A DNA stretch of 64,000 nucleotides from an uncultured Pelagibacteraceae bacterium (GTDB lineage Bacteria > Pseudomonadota > Alphaproteobacteria > Pelagibacterales > Pelagibacteraceae): assembly GCA_902526115.1 (NCBI GenBank), contig CABZJV010000001.1, positions 1 through 64,000 on the forward strand, read 5' to 3'. Below the pieces are notes generated by a model. It was not told where the DNA came from and ran no database searches. It saw nothing but the letters and a program-made list of their open reading frames with translations. Each line of letters starts with the position of its first letter. The stretch's first letter is position 1. The translations under genes and the position numbers were made by a program. Of this stretch, positions 49,482 through 60,616 are shown piece after piece.

Positions 49482-50687
49482 TTTCGCTTTTAGATTGCTA
49501 TCAATTTCATCTAAAAACTGATTTGTTGTTAGATATTTGCTTGAAGGACCAATTAAGATAGCTAAATCTTTTGTCATCGCTCCATTTTCAACACACTCAA
49601 TACAAACTTTTTCGATTGTTTGTGCAAAATTAATCAATTCATCATTACTATCGAGTTTGCCTCTGTGAGCTAATCCTCTAGTCCATGCGAAGATAGAAGC
49701 AATAGGATTTGTTGAAGTCTCTTTACCTTGCTGATGCATTCTGTAGTGTCTAGTGACGGTTCCGTGTGCTGCTTCAGCTTCCATAATTTTTCCATCTGGG
49801 GTTAGAAGAGTACTCGTCATTAAACCTAGCGAGCCATATCCTTGTGCCATTGTATCTGACTGCACATCTCCATCATAGTTTTTACATGCCCAAATATATT
49901 TGCCACTCCACTTCATCGCACATGCAACCATGTCATCTATTAACCTATGTTCATATGTTAAATTATTCTTGTCAAAATCTTTTTTGTACTCATTTTCAAA
50001 TATTTCTTGAAAAATATCTTTAAATCTACCATCATATTGTTTTAGAATTGTATTTTTTGTAGACATGTAGACTGGCCATTTTTTAATAAGCCCATAACTA
50101 AAACAAGATCTCGCAAAATCTTGTATAGATTTATCTAAATTGTACATTGAAAGCGCTACCCCTGGCCCAGTAAAGTTAAACACCTCGTATTTAATTTCAT
50201 CTTTACCATCTTCAGAAGTCCACTTAACTTCCATTTTTCCTTTACCAGGTACTTTAAAATCTGTTGCTCTATACTGATCTCCAAAAGCATGTCTTCCAAT
50301 AATTACAGGATCTGTCCATGAAGGGACTAGTTTTGGTATATTTTTACAAATGATAGGTTCTCTAAAGACGGTACCTCCAATAATATTCCTAATAGTTCCG
50401 TTAGGCGATCTCCACATCTTTTTTAGATCAAATTCTTTTACTCTTGCTTCGTCAGGAGTAATAGTTGCGCATTTAATACCAACGCCAATTTTTTTGATAG
50501 CATTTGCAGAGTCTATTGTAATCTGATCACTTGTATTATCACGACTTTTCATGCCTAAATCATAATATTCAATCCCTAGATCAATATAAGGAAGTATCAG
50601 TTTATTCTTAATGAACTCCCATATAATTCGAGTCATTTCATCACCATCCAACTCTACAACTGGGTTCTTTACCTTGATTTTACTCAT
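49473..50687 (-). CDS. icd: NADP-dependent isocitrate dehydrogenase (dimeric type)
   Basis: [70 protein letters not shown]. Confidence 0.97.
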   Translation of the reverse strand: MSKIKVKNPVVELDGDEMTRIIWEFIKNKLILPYIDLGIEYYDLGMKSRDNTSDQITIDSANAIKKIGVGIKCATITPDEARVKEFDLKKMWRSPNGTIRNIIGGTVFREPIICKNIPKLVPSWTDPVIIGRHAFGDQYRATDFKVPGKGKMEVKWTSEDGKDEIKYEVFNFTGPGVALSMYNLDKSIQDFARSCFSYGLIKKWPVYMSTKNTILKQYDGRFKDIFQEIFENEYKKDFDKNNLTYEHRLIDDMVACAMKWSGKYIWACKNYDGDVQSDTMAQGYGSLGLMTSTLLTPDGKIMEAEAAHGTVTRHYRMHQQGKETSTNPIASIFAWTRGLAHRGKLDSNDELINFAQTIEKVCIECVENGAMTKDLAILIGPSSKYLTTNQFLDEIDSNLKAKLN

Positions 50688-50764
50688 TAAAATAAAATTA
50701 TCTTATTAATTGAATTTGATTGGTTTATATACATATTAATCAAAAAATTAGCAAATAGAAGAAT

Positions 50765-51412
50765 ATGTTTACCAAGATATTTCCAAAAATTCATACCGAG
50801 GGATATAAGTTTTTAGTTATTGCAGCCTTCATAACTATAATTCTATTAATCATTAATAATTTTTTAGGACTAATTGGTTTATTATTAACTATATGGGTTT
50901 ATTATTTTTTTAGAGATCCCGAAAGAACAGTTATAGGTGACGATGATTACCTTGTAAGTCCTGCTGATGGAGAAGTTATTAAAGTTGAGGAAGTAGATGG
51001 ACCTAAAGAGGTTGGTCTTGAAAATAAAAAATTTAAGAAAATTAGTATTTTTATGAATATATTTGATTGCCATGTAAACAGAACTCCATGTTCAGGTACA
51101 GTTGAAGAAATTTTATATAAACCAGGAGAATTTTTTAATGCATCTCTAGATAAAGCTAGTGAAGATAATGAAAGAAATTATTACAAAATAAAGGACAAGC
51201 ATGGTAACGACATAATAGTAGTTCAAATTGCAGGATTAGTGGCAAGAAGAATAGTTTGTGAAACAGACAAGAACCAACAGCTTAATCAAGGGGACAGAAT
51301 AGGAATGATTAGATTTGGAAGTAGAGCAGATGTTTATTATGAAAATTATGAACCTCTTGTCAAAGTGGGACAAAAAGCAATTTCAGGTGAGACTTTGTTA
51401 GCTAAAAAATAA
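50765..51412 (+). CDS. psd: Phosphatidylserine decarboxylase proenzyme
   Basis: YYFFRDPER, SPADGEV, FMNIFDCHVNRTP, IRFGSRADVY with GS self-cleavage site. Confidence 0.95.
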   Translation: MFTKIFPKIHTEGYKFLVIAAFITIILLIINNFLGLIGLLLTIWVYYFFRDPERTVIGDDDYLVSPADGEVIKVEEVDGPKEVGLENKKFKKISIFMNIFDCHVNRTPCSGTVEEILYKPGEFFNASLDKASEDNERNYYKIKDKHGNDIIVVQIAGLVARRIVCETDKNQQLNQGDRIGMIRFGSRADVYYENYEPLVKVGQKAISGETLLAKK

Positions 51413-51414
51413 TT

Positions 51415-52221
51415 ATGCTTAAACCAAAAAACAATTTTAAAGTTGTTGCTGAAAAAAAAAATGCAAGAGTAATTTTACCCAACATGCTAACACTAATTGG
51501 AGTTTGTATTGGATTAACTTCAATCAGATTTGCTTTAGATGGAAGATTTGAATTTGCGATTATTGCTATTATTATAGCTGCGATAATAGATGGATTAGAT
51601 GGACGAATTGCCAGATTAATTAAAGCTACATCTAAAGTTGGGAAAGAATTAGACTCATTAACTGATATGATTAGCTTTGGTGTTGCGCCAGCTTTTATAA
51701 TGTATTTTTGGAAATTAAATACGCTTGGCAGATTTGGTTGGCTAGTCTGTCTTATTTTCGTGATTTGTGTGGCTTTAAGATTAGCAAGATTTAATATTAA
51801 TTCTGGACAAGAACCTTCTTGGAAAGATAATTTCTTTGAAGGAGTACCATCTCCTGCTGGAGGAATATTAGTTTTGACCCCATTAATATTTAGTTTGACC
51901 AACTTTGATTTTATAAAAATTAATTATGATTTAGTTGTACCAATGTTCTTTATTTTAACTTCATTACTATTAATAAGTAAATTCCCAAGTTATTCGTTTA
52001 AAAAAATTGTAATTCAGAGAAAAACTACAATTTTTCTTCTATTTGGAATAGTTTTGTTTTTTGGTCTTCTGTTAATTTATCCATTCAACGTTATTGCCAT
52101 TAGCGCGATTGTTTATTTGGGTATATTGCCAATCAGCTATTTTCATTATCAAAAGTTAAAAAAACAAAATGAGGATTTGAATGTTAAAGATACTGATGAT
52201 GATCTAGAAGATATTCTTTGA
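51415..52221 (+). CDS. pssA: CDP-diacylglycerol-serine O-phosphatidyltransferase
   Basis: DGLDGRIARLIKATSKVGKELDSLTDMISFGVAPA CDP-alcohol phosphotransferase motif; follows psd. Confidence 0.95.
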   Translation: MLKPKNNFKVVAEKKNARVILPNMLTLIGVCIGLTSIRFALDGRFEFAIIAIIIAAIIDGLDGRIARLIKATSKVGKELDSLTDMISFGVAPAFIMYFWKLNTLGRFGWLVCLIFVICVALRLARFNINSGQEPSWKDNFFEGVPSPAGGILVLTPLIFSLTNFDFIKINYDLVVPMFFILTSLLLISKFPSYSFKKIVIQRKTTIFLLFGIVLFFGLLLIYPFNVIAISAIVYLGILPISYFHYQKLKKQNEDLNVKDTDDDLEDIL

Positions 52222-53126
52222 TGAAAGAAAATGTAATTATATCACTAGCAGACGCAAAATATTATGAATTATTAGACGAATTGGTTAACTCTATAAAGTT
52301 TTTTAAACAGAGTGAGAATATAGCAATTTGTATACTAGATGCAGGTTTGACGGATGATCAAAAAAAGCATCTTTCAAAAAAAGTAGATGAAATAAAATCA
52401 GCCGACTGGGATATTGAGGTACCCGAATTTAAGATTCAAGGTAAAGAATGGCTTAAAAGTCAAGTTTCTAGGGCATTTTTACCAAAATATTTTCCAAATT
52501 ATAAAAAATATTTATGGATAGATGCTGATGCGTGGGTTAATTCTTGGGGAGCAATAGAGCTCTACTTTAAAGGATGTAGTAAAGGAAAGCTATCAATTGC
52601 AACTTCAGCAGATAGAGCCTACGGTAGAGTGTTAAGAGCTGATTGGTTTTTAGGAAGTTTTGCAAAGATTAAATCTCAAAATTATAAACATGCAAAGTCA
52701 TCCGGTTTTTCTGAGAAAATTGCTAGAGAAGTAGCCTTAAAACCCCATCTGAATATTGGTGTATTTGCTTTACAAAAGGACGCACCTCATTGGAAAATAT
52801 GGCAAAAGAATTTAAAAAAATCGCTTTCATCTGGAAAAATATGGGGCTCAGAGCAGATAGCAATGAACGTTACAATTTATTGTGATGGTCTACCAGTTGA
52901 AATATTACCCGCTTATTGTAATTGGACATTTATTGAAATTTTAAAATTTCATAAAGATAAAAATACTTTAGTAGAACCATATTTACCAAATCATGAAATT
53001 GGGATTGTTCATTTTGCTGGAAAACATAATGACAAAATTAGAAGTAATAAAAACTTTATTTCTAAAATTGAAACAACAGAAGATGAAATCATAGAAATGA
53101 AGCTAAGATTTAATAAAAAAATTTAA
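52221..53126 (+). CDS. GT8-like glycosyltransferase, putative
   Basis: SRAFLPKYFPNYKKYLWIDADAWVN (DxD), GSEQIAMNVTIY. ATG at 52221 preferred to the track's TTG at 52218. Confidence 0.65.
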   Translation: MKENVIISLADAKYYELLDELVNSIKFFKQSENIAICILDAGLTDDQKKHLSKKVDEIKSADWDIEVPEFKIQGKEWLKSQVSRAFLPKYFPNYKKYLWIDADAWVNSWGAIELYFKGCSKGKLSIATSADRAYGRVLRADWFLGSFAKIKSQNYKHAKSSGFSEKIAREVALKPHLNIGVFALQKDAPHWKIWQKNLKKSLSSGKIWGSEQIAMNVTIYCDGLPVEILPAYCNWTFIEILKFHKDKNTLVEPYLPNHEIGIVHFAGKHNDKIRSNKNFISKIETTEDEIIEMKLRFNKKI

Positions 53127-53153
53127 AATAAAAGAAATATATAATCTATATTG

Positions 53154-54128
53154 ATGAAAATTTTAATTTATAATTCTGGAGGTGGACTTGGGGATAGCAT
53201 CCAGCTATTTGATTTAATTACAAGTTTAAAAATTAATTTTAAAGATACTTCTGTATTCTATTTGGGTGCACATGAGAACCACTTTCAAGGAAGTTTAAAA
53301 GAATATGGTATTAATATACCAACTTTTGATTTAAACATTAAATATTTTGGTTTTAGATGGAAACATTTATTTTTAGCAAAAAAATTATTTAATAAAAACT
53401 CAATAGATAAATTTGATCTAATAATAGACCTTCAGTCAAAAATTAGAAATACTTTAGTTTTAAAACAGATACCTTGTAATAATTTTTATTCCTCCTCATT
53501 GAATTATTTTTTTTCTTCAAAGAAAAAAAATTACGTAAATACAAAAAATAATTTGATTATGATTTTAAATAATATTGAAAAGTTAATTGACAAAAAATTA
53601 ACTATTCAGAATTATGACATTAAAAGTATTGACCTAAAATATTTTGATGAAGCTAAAAGAATCCTCCCAAATAACAATTATGTTGGATTGTCTATAACTC
53701 AAGGAAACCCTTATAGAAAAAAAAATTGGCCAATAGATAAATTTATAAATTTAGGAAAAAAAATTGTAGAACTTAATAAAGTTCCAGTTTTTTTGATTAA
53801 AAAAAATGATATAGAATTAATTTCGAAGATAAAAAATGAAATTAAAGAAGCAATTATTCCAGAAGAAAACGCAAAATATTCAGAGCCAGTATTTGTCACT
53901 GCTTTAGCTACCAGATTAAGCTCAAGTGTATCAATAAATAACGGAATTATGCATATGATTGGCTTAGCTAAAATACCTATGATACTTTTATTTGGATCTG
54001 GAGGATCTAAAGAAGAAGAAAAATTTGCTCCAAAGTATTCAAGTGTAAGAATTTTAAATAGCAGTAAGTTGTATAATTCTAATGATATTTCAAAGATAAC
54101 TGAACAAGATGTATTAAATTTAATTTAA
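53154..54128 (+). CDS. GT9 (heptosyltransferase)-like glycosyltransferase
   Basis: GGGLGDSIQLFDLITSLK, VGLSITQGNPYRKKNWPIDKF, INNGIMHMIGLAKIPMILLFG. Confidence 0.82.
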   Translation: MKILIYNSGGGLGDSIQLFDLITSLKINFKDTSVFYLGAHENHFQGSLKEYGINIPTFDLNIKYFGFRWKHLFLAKKLFNKNSIDKFDLIIDLQSKIRNTLVLKQIPCNNFYSSSLNYFFSSKKKNYVNTKNNLIMILNNIEKLIDKKLTIQNYDIKSIDLKYFDEAKRILPNNNYVGLSITQGNPYRKKNWPIDKFINLGKKIVELNKVPVFLIKKNDIELISKIKNEIKEAIIPEENAKYSEPVFVTALATRLSSSVSINNGIMHMIGLAKIPMILLFGSGGSKEEEKFAPKYSSVRILNSSKLYNSNDISKITEQDVLNLI

Positions 54129-54134
54129 TACCAT

Positions 54135-54746
54135 ATGAAAAAAAATAAAATCTCCAAAAACTGGATAAACAAACAGAGAAGAGACATTTATGTGAGACGA
54201 TCAAAGGTTGATGGCTATAGAGCAAGATCTGCTTATAAACTGATAGAAATAGATGAAAAATTTAAAGTTTTTAAAGGTGGATTGTCTATAATTGATATTG
54301 GTGCAGCCCCAGGGAGTTGGTCTCAATATGCTTTTAAAGCAGCAAAAAGTGGAAAATTAATCTCTATTGATTTAAAAAAAATGGAACCAATAGGTAAAAG
54401 CTTACAAATCCAGGGAGATTTTACTGATGTTAAAATACAAGATAAAATAAAAAAAAAACTGAATGGTAAAGTTGATGTTGTAATGTCCGATATGGCCGTT
54501 GATACAACGGGTAATAAAAATATTGACTCAATACAAACAGGAGAACTATGCATAGAAGCTATGAAATTCGCAAAAGATCTTACAAAAGATAGTGGTTATT
54601 TTATTTCAAAAATTTTCATGGGTGGCACTTTTAATGAAATCGTCGCAGAAGGAAAAAAACATTTTAAAGAAGTTAGGGTATTTAAACCAAAATCAAGTAG
54701 GAAAGACTCAAAGGAAAGTTTTATAATTTGTAGAAAAGTTAGATAG
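54135..54746 (+). CDS. rlmE: 23S rRNA (uridine-2'-O-)-methyltransferase
   Basis: YRARSAYKLIEIDEKF, IDIGAAPGSWSQYA, VVMSDMAVDTTGNKNIDS, KPKSSRKDSKESFIIC. Confidence 0.95.
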   Translation: MKKNKISKNWINKQRRDIYVRRSKVDGYRARSAYKLIEIDEKFKVFKGGLSIIDIGAAPGSWSQYAFKAAKSGKLISIDLKKMEPIGKSLQIQGDFTDVKIQDKIKKKLNGKVDVVMSDMAVDTTGNKNIDSIQTGELCIEAMKFAKDLTKDSGYFISKIFMGGTFNEIVAEGKKHFKEVRVFKPKSSRKDSKESFIICRKVR

Positions 54747-54783
54747 ACACTTTAAAATAAAAAGGAATCATATATAAAAGATT

Positions 54784-55860
54784 ATGGTCCCTATAAAAGA
54801 AGCACTTACCTTTGATGATGTTACGTTAGTTCCAAATTATTCAGAAATACTGCCATCAGAAGTAAATACAGATGTAACCTTAGGAGCTCACCTAAAACTA
54901 AAAGTTCCACTTTTGTCTTCAGCAATGGACACTGTAACAGAGAGCAAAATGGCTATAGCACTAGCAAAAGCTGGGGGCATTGGAGTAATTCATCGTAATC
55001 TTAATATCAAACAACAGATATTAGAAATAAAAAAAGTAAAAAAACTTTCTTTAAAAGTGGGCGCAGCAATAGGAGCATCAGACAAAGAGTTTGTTAGAGC
55101 AAAAGAAATTATTAAAGAAGGGGTTGATCTTATAGTAATTGATACTGCACATGGCCATACCAAAAAAGTAGGTGAAATTATCAAATATGTAAAAAAAATA
55201 AAAAATAATAAAATAGCTCTATGCGCTGGTAATATTGCTACACCAGAGGCTGCGAAATTTCTAATTAAATTAGGGGTTGATATTATAAAAGTTGGAATTG
55301 GACCTGGATCTATTTGCACTACAAGATTAGTAGCTGGTATTGGGGTTCCTCAGTTGAGTGCAATCTTATCAGTGAGAAATGGAATTAAAAATAAAAAAGT
55401 AAAAATAATTTCAGATGGAGGAATTAAATATTCAGGTGATTTAGCAAAAGCATTTGCTGCAGGAGCTGATGCTGTAATGATAGGATCATTGTTTGCTGGT
55501 ACAAATGAAACACCAGGAAAATTAATTAAAAAAAACGGAAAATTGTATAAAAGTTTTCGTGGCATGGGTTCTGTTGGAGCTATGAATAAAGGTTCAGCAG
55601 ATAGGTATTTTCAAAAGAAACAAAAAGATGTTTCCAAATATGTAGCGGAAGGTGTTGAAGGGTTTGTTAAATATAAAGGTGATGTAGGAAGTATATTATA
55701 TAAATTAGTTGGTGGTTTAAAATCATCTATGGGTTATCTTGGTTCAAAAAATATAACTAGACTTAGAGAAAAACCTCATTTTGTAAAAATAACAAAAGCA
55801 GGATTTTATGAGAGTATGGTTCACAATGTTGATATGATAAAAAATGATAGTAAATATTAA
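54784..55860 (+). CDS. guaB: IMP dehydrogenase lacking the CBS module
   Basis: [73 protein letters not shown]. Only 358 aa; [16 protein letters not shown] runs directly across the usual CBS position. Confidence 0.95.
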   Translation: MVPIKEALTFDDVTLVPNYSEILPSEVNTDVTLGAHLKLKVPLLSSAMDTVTESKMAIALAKAGGIGVIHRNLNIKQQILEIKKVKKLSLKVGAAIGASDKEFVRAKEIIKEGVDLIVIDTAHGHTKKVGEIIKYVKKIKNNKIALCAGNIATPEAAKFLIKLGVDIIKVGIGPGSICTTRLVAGIGVPQLSAILSVRNGIKNKKVKIISDGGIKYSGDLAKAFAAGADAVMIGSLFAGTNETPGKLIKKNGKLYKSFRGMGSVGAMNKGSADRYFQKKQKDVSKYVAEGVEGFVKYKGDVGSILYKLVGGLKSSMGYLGSKNITRLREKPHFVKITKAGFYESMVHNVDMIKNDSKY

Positions 55861-56297
55861 TGCTCAAAAATTTTAAAATAATTAAAATATCAATTATACT
55901 TTTATTAGTTCAATCATTATCTTTTAGTAATAATAATTTTTTTAATGATGCACTAAAACTTTATGAAAATAAAAAGTATGATGACGCTAAATTTTTATTT
56001 GAACGAAACATAGTTTTTAATCCAAAGGATGCTAATTCTTACTTGTATTTGGCAAAAATTTATAACCACGAAGAAGATCAAAGAAAAGAGATAATTAACT
56101 TAGAAACAGCTCTACTTATTGAACCAGATAATGAAGAGGCTTTATTGATGATGATGAAAATATCTATTGAAAAATCCAACTACGATAAGGTTAAAAGTCT
56201 TTCAGAAACATTCTCAAAAGTTTGCGAAAAATTATGTGACGAAAATAAAAACATAAAAGAGTCTCTGCAAAATATAGATCCTAAAAATGAGTCTTGA
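55860..56297 (+). CDS. Small TPR-repeat protein with N-terminal signal
   Basis: Signal-like N-terminus; [39 protein letters not shown] pattern. Confidence 0.75.
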   Translation: MLKNFKIIKISIILLLVQSLSFSNNNFFNDALKLYENKKYDDAKFLFERNIVFNPKDANSYLYLAKIYNHEEDQRKEIINLETALLIEPDNEEALLMMMKISIEKSNYDKVKSLSETFSKVCEKLCDENKNIKESLQNIDPKNES

Positions 56298-57849
56298 TCA
56301 AAATCTAGACAAAATCTTGATAGTAGATTTTGGTTCCCAGTTTACTCAACTAATTGCAAGGAGGATAAGAGAATTAGGAGTTTTTTCAGAGATTATAAGT
56401 CATAAAAAAATTGAAATTAAAGACATTAACAAACGTGTTAGAGGAATAATTTTGTCTGGAGGACCATTAAACGTATACCAAATTAACAAATATTCTTTTG
56501 ACAAAAAAATATTAGATTTGAGTCTTCCAATTTTAGGAATTTGTTTTGGCCATCAAATACTTTCGAAATTGAATGGTGGAAAAGTAAAACAATCAAAACA
56601 CCGTGAATTTGGCTTGGCTAACATTTATAAAAAAAAAGACAGCCTTTTAACAAAAAATTTCTTTGGAACAAAGAAAACAAAACAGGTATGGATGAGTCAT
56701 GCTGATCAAGTATCTAAACTACCTTTAAATTTTAAGGTTATTGCATCAAGTACAAATTCTAAATTTGCAATTGTTGAAAACAAATACAAAAAGTTTTTTG
56801 GTATACAATTTCATCCCGAAGTAACACATACTGAAAGTGGAAAAAAACTGATAAGTAATTTTATTTTCTTAATATGTAAAATCAAGAGAAATTGGTCCTC
56901 TAAAGATCAAAAATTTAAATTAATTAAAGAAGTACAAACACAAGTAGGTACTAACAAAGTTATTTGTGCATTATCTGGTGGAGTGGATAGCAGTGTTGTT
57001 GCTCAGCTATTGAATAAAGCTATTGGAAAAAAACTATATTGTATTTTTGTAAACACAGGACTTTTGAGAAAAAATGAGGAAATACAAGTAGTAAAAACTT
57101 TTAAGAAACGTTTAAAAATCAATTTAACCTATGTAAATGCAGAGAAAGAATTTTTGTCTAAATTAAAAAATATTTCTGACCCAGAAAAAAAAAGGAAAAT
57201 AATTGGAAATCTATTTATAAAAATATTTGAACGCTACGCAAAAAAAATTAAGAATGTAAGTTTTTTAGCACAAGGAACACTTTACCCCGATTTAATCGAA
57301 AGTAGATCTGTTACTGGTAGTCAAACTTCAAAGATTAAATCTCACCATAATGTAGGTGGTTTACCAAAAAACATGAACTTGAAACTTGTTGAGCCATTAA
57401 AATTTTTATTTAAAGATGAGGTTAGAAAATTAGGTCTTGAATTAAAATTATCTAACGAAATTATATCAAGACATCCTTTTCCAGGACCTGGATTAGCAAT
57501 CAGAATGCCTGGTATTATTACTAATGAAAAAATAAAAATTTTAAAAGAGGCTGATCATTATTTTGTTCGAGCTTTAAAGGACCACGGACTTTACCATAAA
57601 ATATGGCAAGCTTATGCTGCTTTGTTACCAGTAAAAACAGTAGGAGTTATGGGAGACAATCGTACTTATGAATATTTATGTTTACTAAGAGCTATTACTT
57701 CTGAAGACGGTATGACTGCTGATTTTTTTGAATTCAAAAAGTCTTTTATGCAAACTATTTCAAATAGAATAGTTAATAGTATCAGGGGAATAAATAGAGT
57801 TGTGTACGATGTAACCTCAAAACCACCTAGCACTATTGAATTAGAATAG
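56287..57849 (+). CDS. guaA: GMP synthase (glutamine-hydrolysing)
   Basis: [66 protein letters not shown]. Confidence 0.98.
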   Translation: MSLDQNLDKILIVDFGSQFTQLIARRIRELGVFSEIISHKKIEIKDINKRVRGIILSGGPLNVYQINKYSFDKKILDLSLPILGICFGHQILSKLNGGKVKQSKHREFGLANIYKKKDSLLTKNFFGTKKTKQVWMSHADQVSKLPLNFKVIASSTNSKFAIVENKYKKFFGIQFHPEVTHTESGKKLISNFIFLICKIKRNWSSKDQKFKLIKEVQTQVGTNKVICALSGGVDSSVVAQLLNKAIGKKLYCIFVNTGLLRKNEEIQVVKTFKKRLKINLTYVNAEKEFLSKLKNISDPEKKRKIIGNLFIKIFERYAKKIKNVSFLAQGTLYPDLIESRSVTGSQTSKIKSHHNVGGLPKNMNLKLVEPLKFLFKDEVRKLGLELKLSNEIISRHPFPGPGLAIRMPGIITNEKIKILKEADHYFVRALKDHGLYHKIWQAYAALLPVKTVGVMGDNRTYEYLCLLRAITSEDGMTADFFEFKKSFMQTISNRIVNSIRGINRVVYDVTSKPPSTIELE

Positions 57850-57888
57850 CTTTAAATATAACTTAATTTAATTAAATTATTTTCAAAT

Positions 57889-58659
57889 ATGAAAAAAATT
57901 AAAAAAATTATCTTAAAAAAAAACAAATCAAAAATTGTTAGTCTTTCTGTATATTCAAAAAATACAGCAAGGATTGCAGATAAATTCTGTGATTTAGTGC
58001 TAGTAGGGGATTCTCTTGGATCAGTTTTGTATAACTATAAATCAACTAAAGAGGTAACTCTTAATACCATGATAGAACACTCTAAAAGTGTAAGACAAGG
58101 TATTAAAAAAAGTCTCATGGTAGTAGATATGCCATATAATACCTACAGAAATCCAAAAGAAGCATTAAAAAATGTAAAAAAAGTAATGCTAAAAACAAAA
58201 TGTGAAGCAATTAAACTAGAAGGTGGAAGTAAAATTAAAGCTGTAATTAGAGTATTGGTTAAAAATAATATTCCGGTCATGGGACATTTAGGAGTCCTAC
58301 CTCAAACAGATAAAAGCTTTAAATTTAAAGGTACAAAAAATGTAGAAAGACTCAAAATTTTAAAAGAAGCAAAATTACTAGAGAAATTAGGAGTTTTTTC
58401 TATAGTTTTGGAATGCGTTGAAACTTCATTAGCAAAATTAGTTACAAAATCTTTAAATATTCCGACAATTGGAATTGGAGCTTCAAATAATTGTGATGGT
58501 CAAATCTTGGTTATTGATGACTTAATTGGTTTAAATCCAATTAGTTTAAGATTTGTTAAAAAGTACTCTAATATTGCAAAAGAAATTTCTAAAGCGGTCT
58601 CAAATTATTCAAAAGAAGTAAGGACTAAAAAATTTCCACAAAAAAAACATTCTTATTGA
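57889..58659 (+). CDS. panB: 3-methyl-2-oxobutanoate hydroxymethyltransferase
   Basis: VLVGDSLGSVLYNYKSTKEVTLNTMIEHSKSV, VVDMPYNTY, AIKLEGG, PVMGHLGVLPQ, IPTIGIGASNNCDGQILVIDDLIGL. Confidence 0.94.
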   Translation: MKKIKKIILKKNKSKIVSLSVYSKNTARIADKFCDLVLVGDSLGSVLYNYKSTKEVTLNTMIEHSKSVRQGIKKSLMVVDMPYNTYRNPKEALKNVKKVMLKTKCEAIKLEGGSKIKAVIRVLVKNNIPVMGHLGVLPQTDKSFKFKGTKNVERLKILKEAKLLEKLGVFSIVLECVETSLAKLVTKSLNIPTIGIGASNNCDGQILVIDDLIGLNPISLRFVKKYSNIAKEISKAVSNYSKEVRTKKFPQKKHSY

Positions 58660-59271
58660 TTAGAAATATTTCTTAAATTCTTCATTTATCTTCAGAATTT
58701 CCAGGTCAACCAGACCACCAATTATCAGTTGAAGACCAACAATTAAAATAAATACCAAACCAACATAGGCTATCCATATATGCTTTTGAATATAATTTGC
58801 CATATATGTTGCTAACGCTCCAGTTAGAACAACAGACAAAACTAGTCCAAAAATCATAAATCCAAAATATCCTTTTGCTGCACCCACAACACCGATAACG
58901 TTATCAAAACTGATAGTGATATCAGCAAACAAAACTTTATACACACTTTTTATAAAAGAAGGCTCATTAGATTTTTTAGTAGGAGATTTTACTTTCTTAA
59001 TTTCTACTAAATCTTTTCTTAAATCATTTACTATCCAAATTAATAAAAGACCACCTAAAATTTTAATAAAGTAAAATTTGAACAAGTAAGTTGCAAATAC
59101 AGCAAATATAACTTTAAAAACTAAAGCTCCTGCAACACCCCATAAAATAATTTTTTTTCTATTTTTTGGAACAAAGTTTGCAGCTATTAAACCAATAATT
59201 ATTGCATTATCTGCAGCTAAAATTATATCTATAAAGATTATTTGTAGTAATATTATGGATTGTTCTATCAA
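58660..59271 (-). CDS. TerC/YjbE-family integral membrane protein
   Basis: DIILAADNAIIIGL and DITISFDNVIGVVGAAKG TerC motifs. Confidence 0.88.
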   Translation of the reverse strand: MIEQSIILLQIIFIDIILAADNAIIIGLIAANFVPKNRKKIILWGVAGALVFKVIFAVFATYLFKFYFIKILGGLLLIWIVNDLRKDLVEIKKVKSPTKKSNEPSFIKSVYKVLFADITISFDNVIGVVGAAKGYFGFMIFGLVLSVVLTGALATYMANYIQKHIWIAYVGLVFILIVGLQLIIGGLVDLEILKINEEFKKYF

Positions 59272-59330
59272 GGCAGATTTATAATATTATAATTTTGTAA
59301 TTTTACAACGATACTAAATTAAAAGCCGAA

Positions 59331-59816
59331 TTAGTATTTTGATTTTTTCGAACCATCTATTACTTGTTTAAGCTCAGTATATTCTTCACAATTGCAATTT
59401 TCTAATACTTTCAGTCTCTCCTTCGCTAAATCCATTCTATTTGTTGCAACATAAAGTTCACCTAAATATTCATTTATCCCATTATGATTTGGGTCAATTT
59501 TTAGTCCTAAAAGGTAATACTTTTCCCCATTTTTATAATCCCCTAATTTTCTAGTTGTAAATCCTAAATAATTTAAAGTATCTGCTTGATTTGGTTTTTT
59601 ACTGTTAGACTTTAAAAGAAGTTTTTGAGCTTTCGTATATCTTTTCATTGCTTTTTTAATTTTTCCCTTTTTCTCAAATTTTTTTGCAAATTTTATTGTC
59701 TCAACTGCTTTGTCATAATCAGACTTAACTTTTGAGGTTGTTGAGTCTGATCCTGCTGAGTAAGAATTAGTCGCAATATTCAGAAAGATTAGTATTAAAA
59801 AAATTTTTTTTATCAT
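59331..59816 (-). CDS. Secreted TPR-repeat protein
   Basis: Signal peptide; LNYLGFTTRKLGDYKNGEKYYLLGLKIDPNHNGINEYLGELYV. Confidence 0.8.
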   Translation of the reverse strand: MIKKIFLILIFLNIATNSYSAGSDSTTSKVKSDYDKAVETIKFAKKFEKKGKIKKAMKRYTKAQKLLLKSNSKKPNQADTLNYLGFTTRKLGDYKNGEKYYLLGLKIDPNHNGINEYLGELYVATNRMDLAKERLKVLENCNCEEYTELKQVIDGSKKSKY

Positions 59817-60589
59817 TAAACAAATTTCTCCATGTCATTTAAAGGTTTCAATTTAAATCCATTTTCTAAAAGGTTTGCTTTTATTGATTTTGCAGTTAAT
59901 AATGCATTATCATTATCTCCATGTATGCATACTGAGTCAATTTCACAAGGTATTTGCTTTCCGCTGTGACAATTAAGTGACTGAGTTTTTACCATTGTTA
60001 AGACGTGCTTTTTGGCTTGCTCAGGGTCAATAATTAATGCATGAGGTTTTTTTCTTGAAACTAAATTTCCATCATCTTCATAATTTCTATCAGCAAAAAT
60101 TTCACAAGCAATTTTCATTTTTAATGTTTTTGCAGCTTCCTCCATTTTTGAACCAGTAGGAACCAAATATATTAAATTTTTATCTATATCATTAATTGTT
60201 TTGGCCAAAATGGACGCTAATTCTAAATCTTCACATGCCATGTTGTTTAATGCGCCATGAGGCTTCATGTGCGTTACTTTCTCTCCATGATTTTGCGCTA
60301 ATTTTTGAAGGATTTCATATTGATCAATAATTAATTTTTTTATTTCACCAGGAGAAAGATTTAGCCTTTTTCTTCCAAAGTTTTCTAGATCTTTAAAAGA
60401 AGGATGAGCACCAATGCTTACTCCATTTTCTTTAGATATTCTAATAACCTGATTCATTGAATCCTCGTCACCTGCGTGAAAACCGCAAGCAACATTCGCA
60501 GAATTTACTATTTTAAGTAATTCAGGATCATTTTCATTTGAATGATGTTTTGATTTTTCACCTAAATCACAATTGATATTAATTTCCAT
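59816..60589 (-). CDS. pxpA: 5-oxoprolinase subunit A (LamB/YcsF)
   Basis: INCDLGEKS, SANVACGFHAGDEDSM, GAHPSFKDLENFGRK, HMKPHGALNNMAC, CIHGDNDNALLTA. Confidence 0.95.
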   Translation of the reverse strand: MEININCDLGEKSKHHSNENDPELLKIVNSANVACGFHAGDEDSMNQVIRISKENGVSIGAHPSFKDLENFGRKRLNLSPGEIKKLIIDQYEILQKLAQNHGEKVTHMKPHGALNNMACEDLELASILAKTINDIDKNLIYLVPTGSKMEEAAKTLKMKIACEIFADRNYEDDGNLVSRKKPHALIIDPEQAKKHVLTMVKTQSLNCHSGKQIPCEIDSVCIHGDNDNALLTAKSIKANLLENGFKLKPLNDMEKFV

Positions 60590-60616
60590 GGCTTAATACT
60601 TGAAGTATAACATGTC

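Noticed and set aside
51402-51902. 166-aa minus-strand ORF
   Set aside because: Fully antisense to pssA, whose motifs are clear; low-complexity translation with no recognisable domain.
54990-55319. 109-aa minus-strand ORF
   Set aside because: Antisense to guaB; composition mirrors the sense gene.
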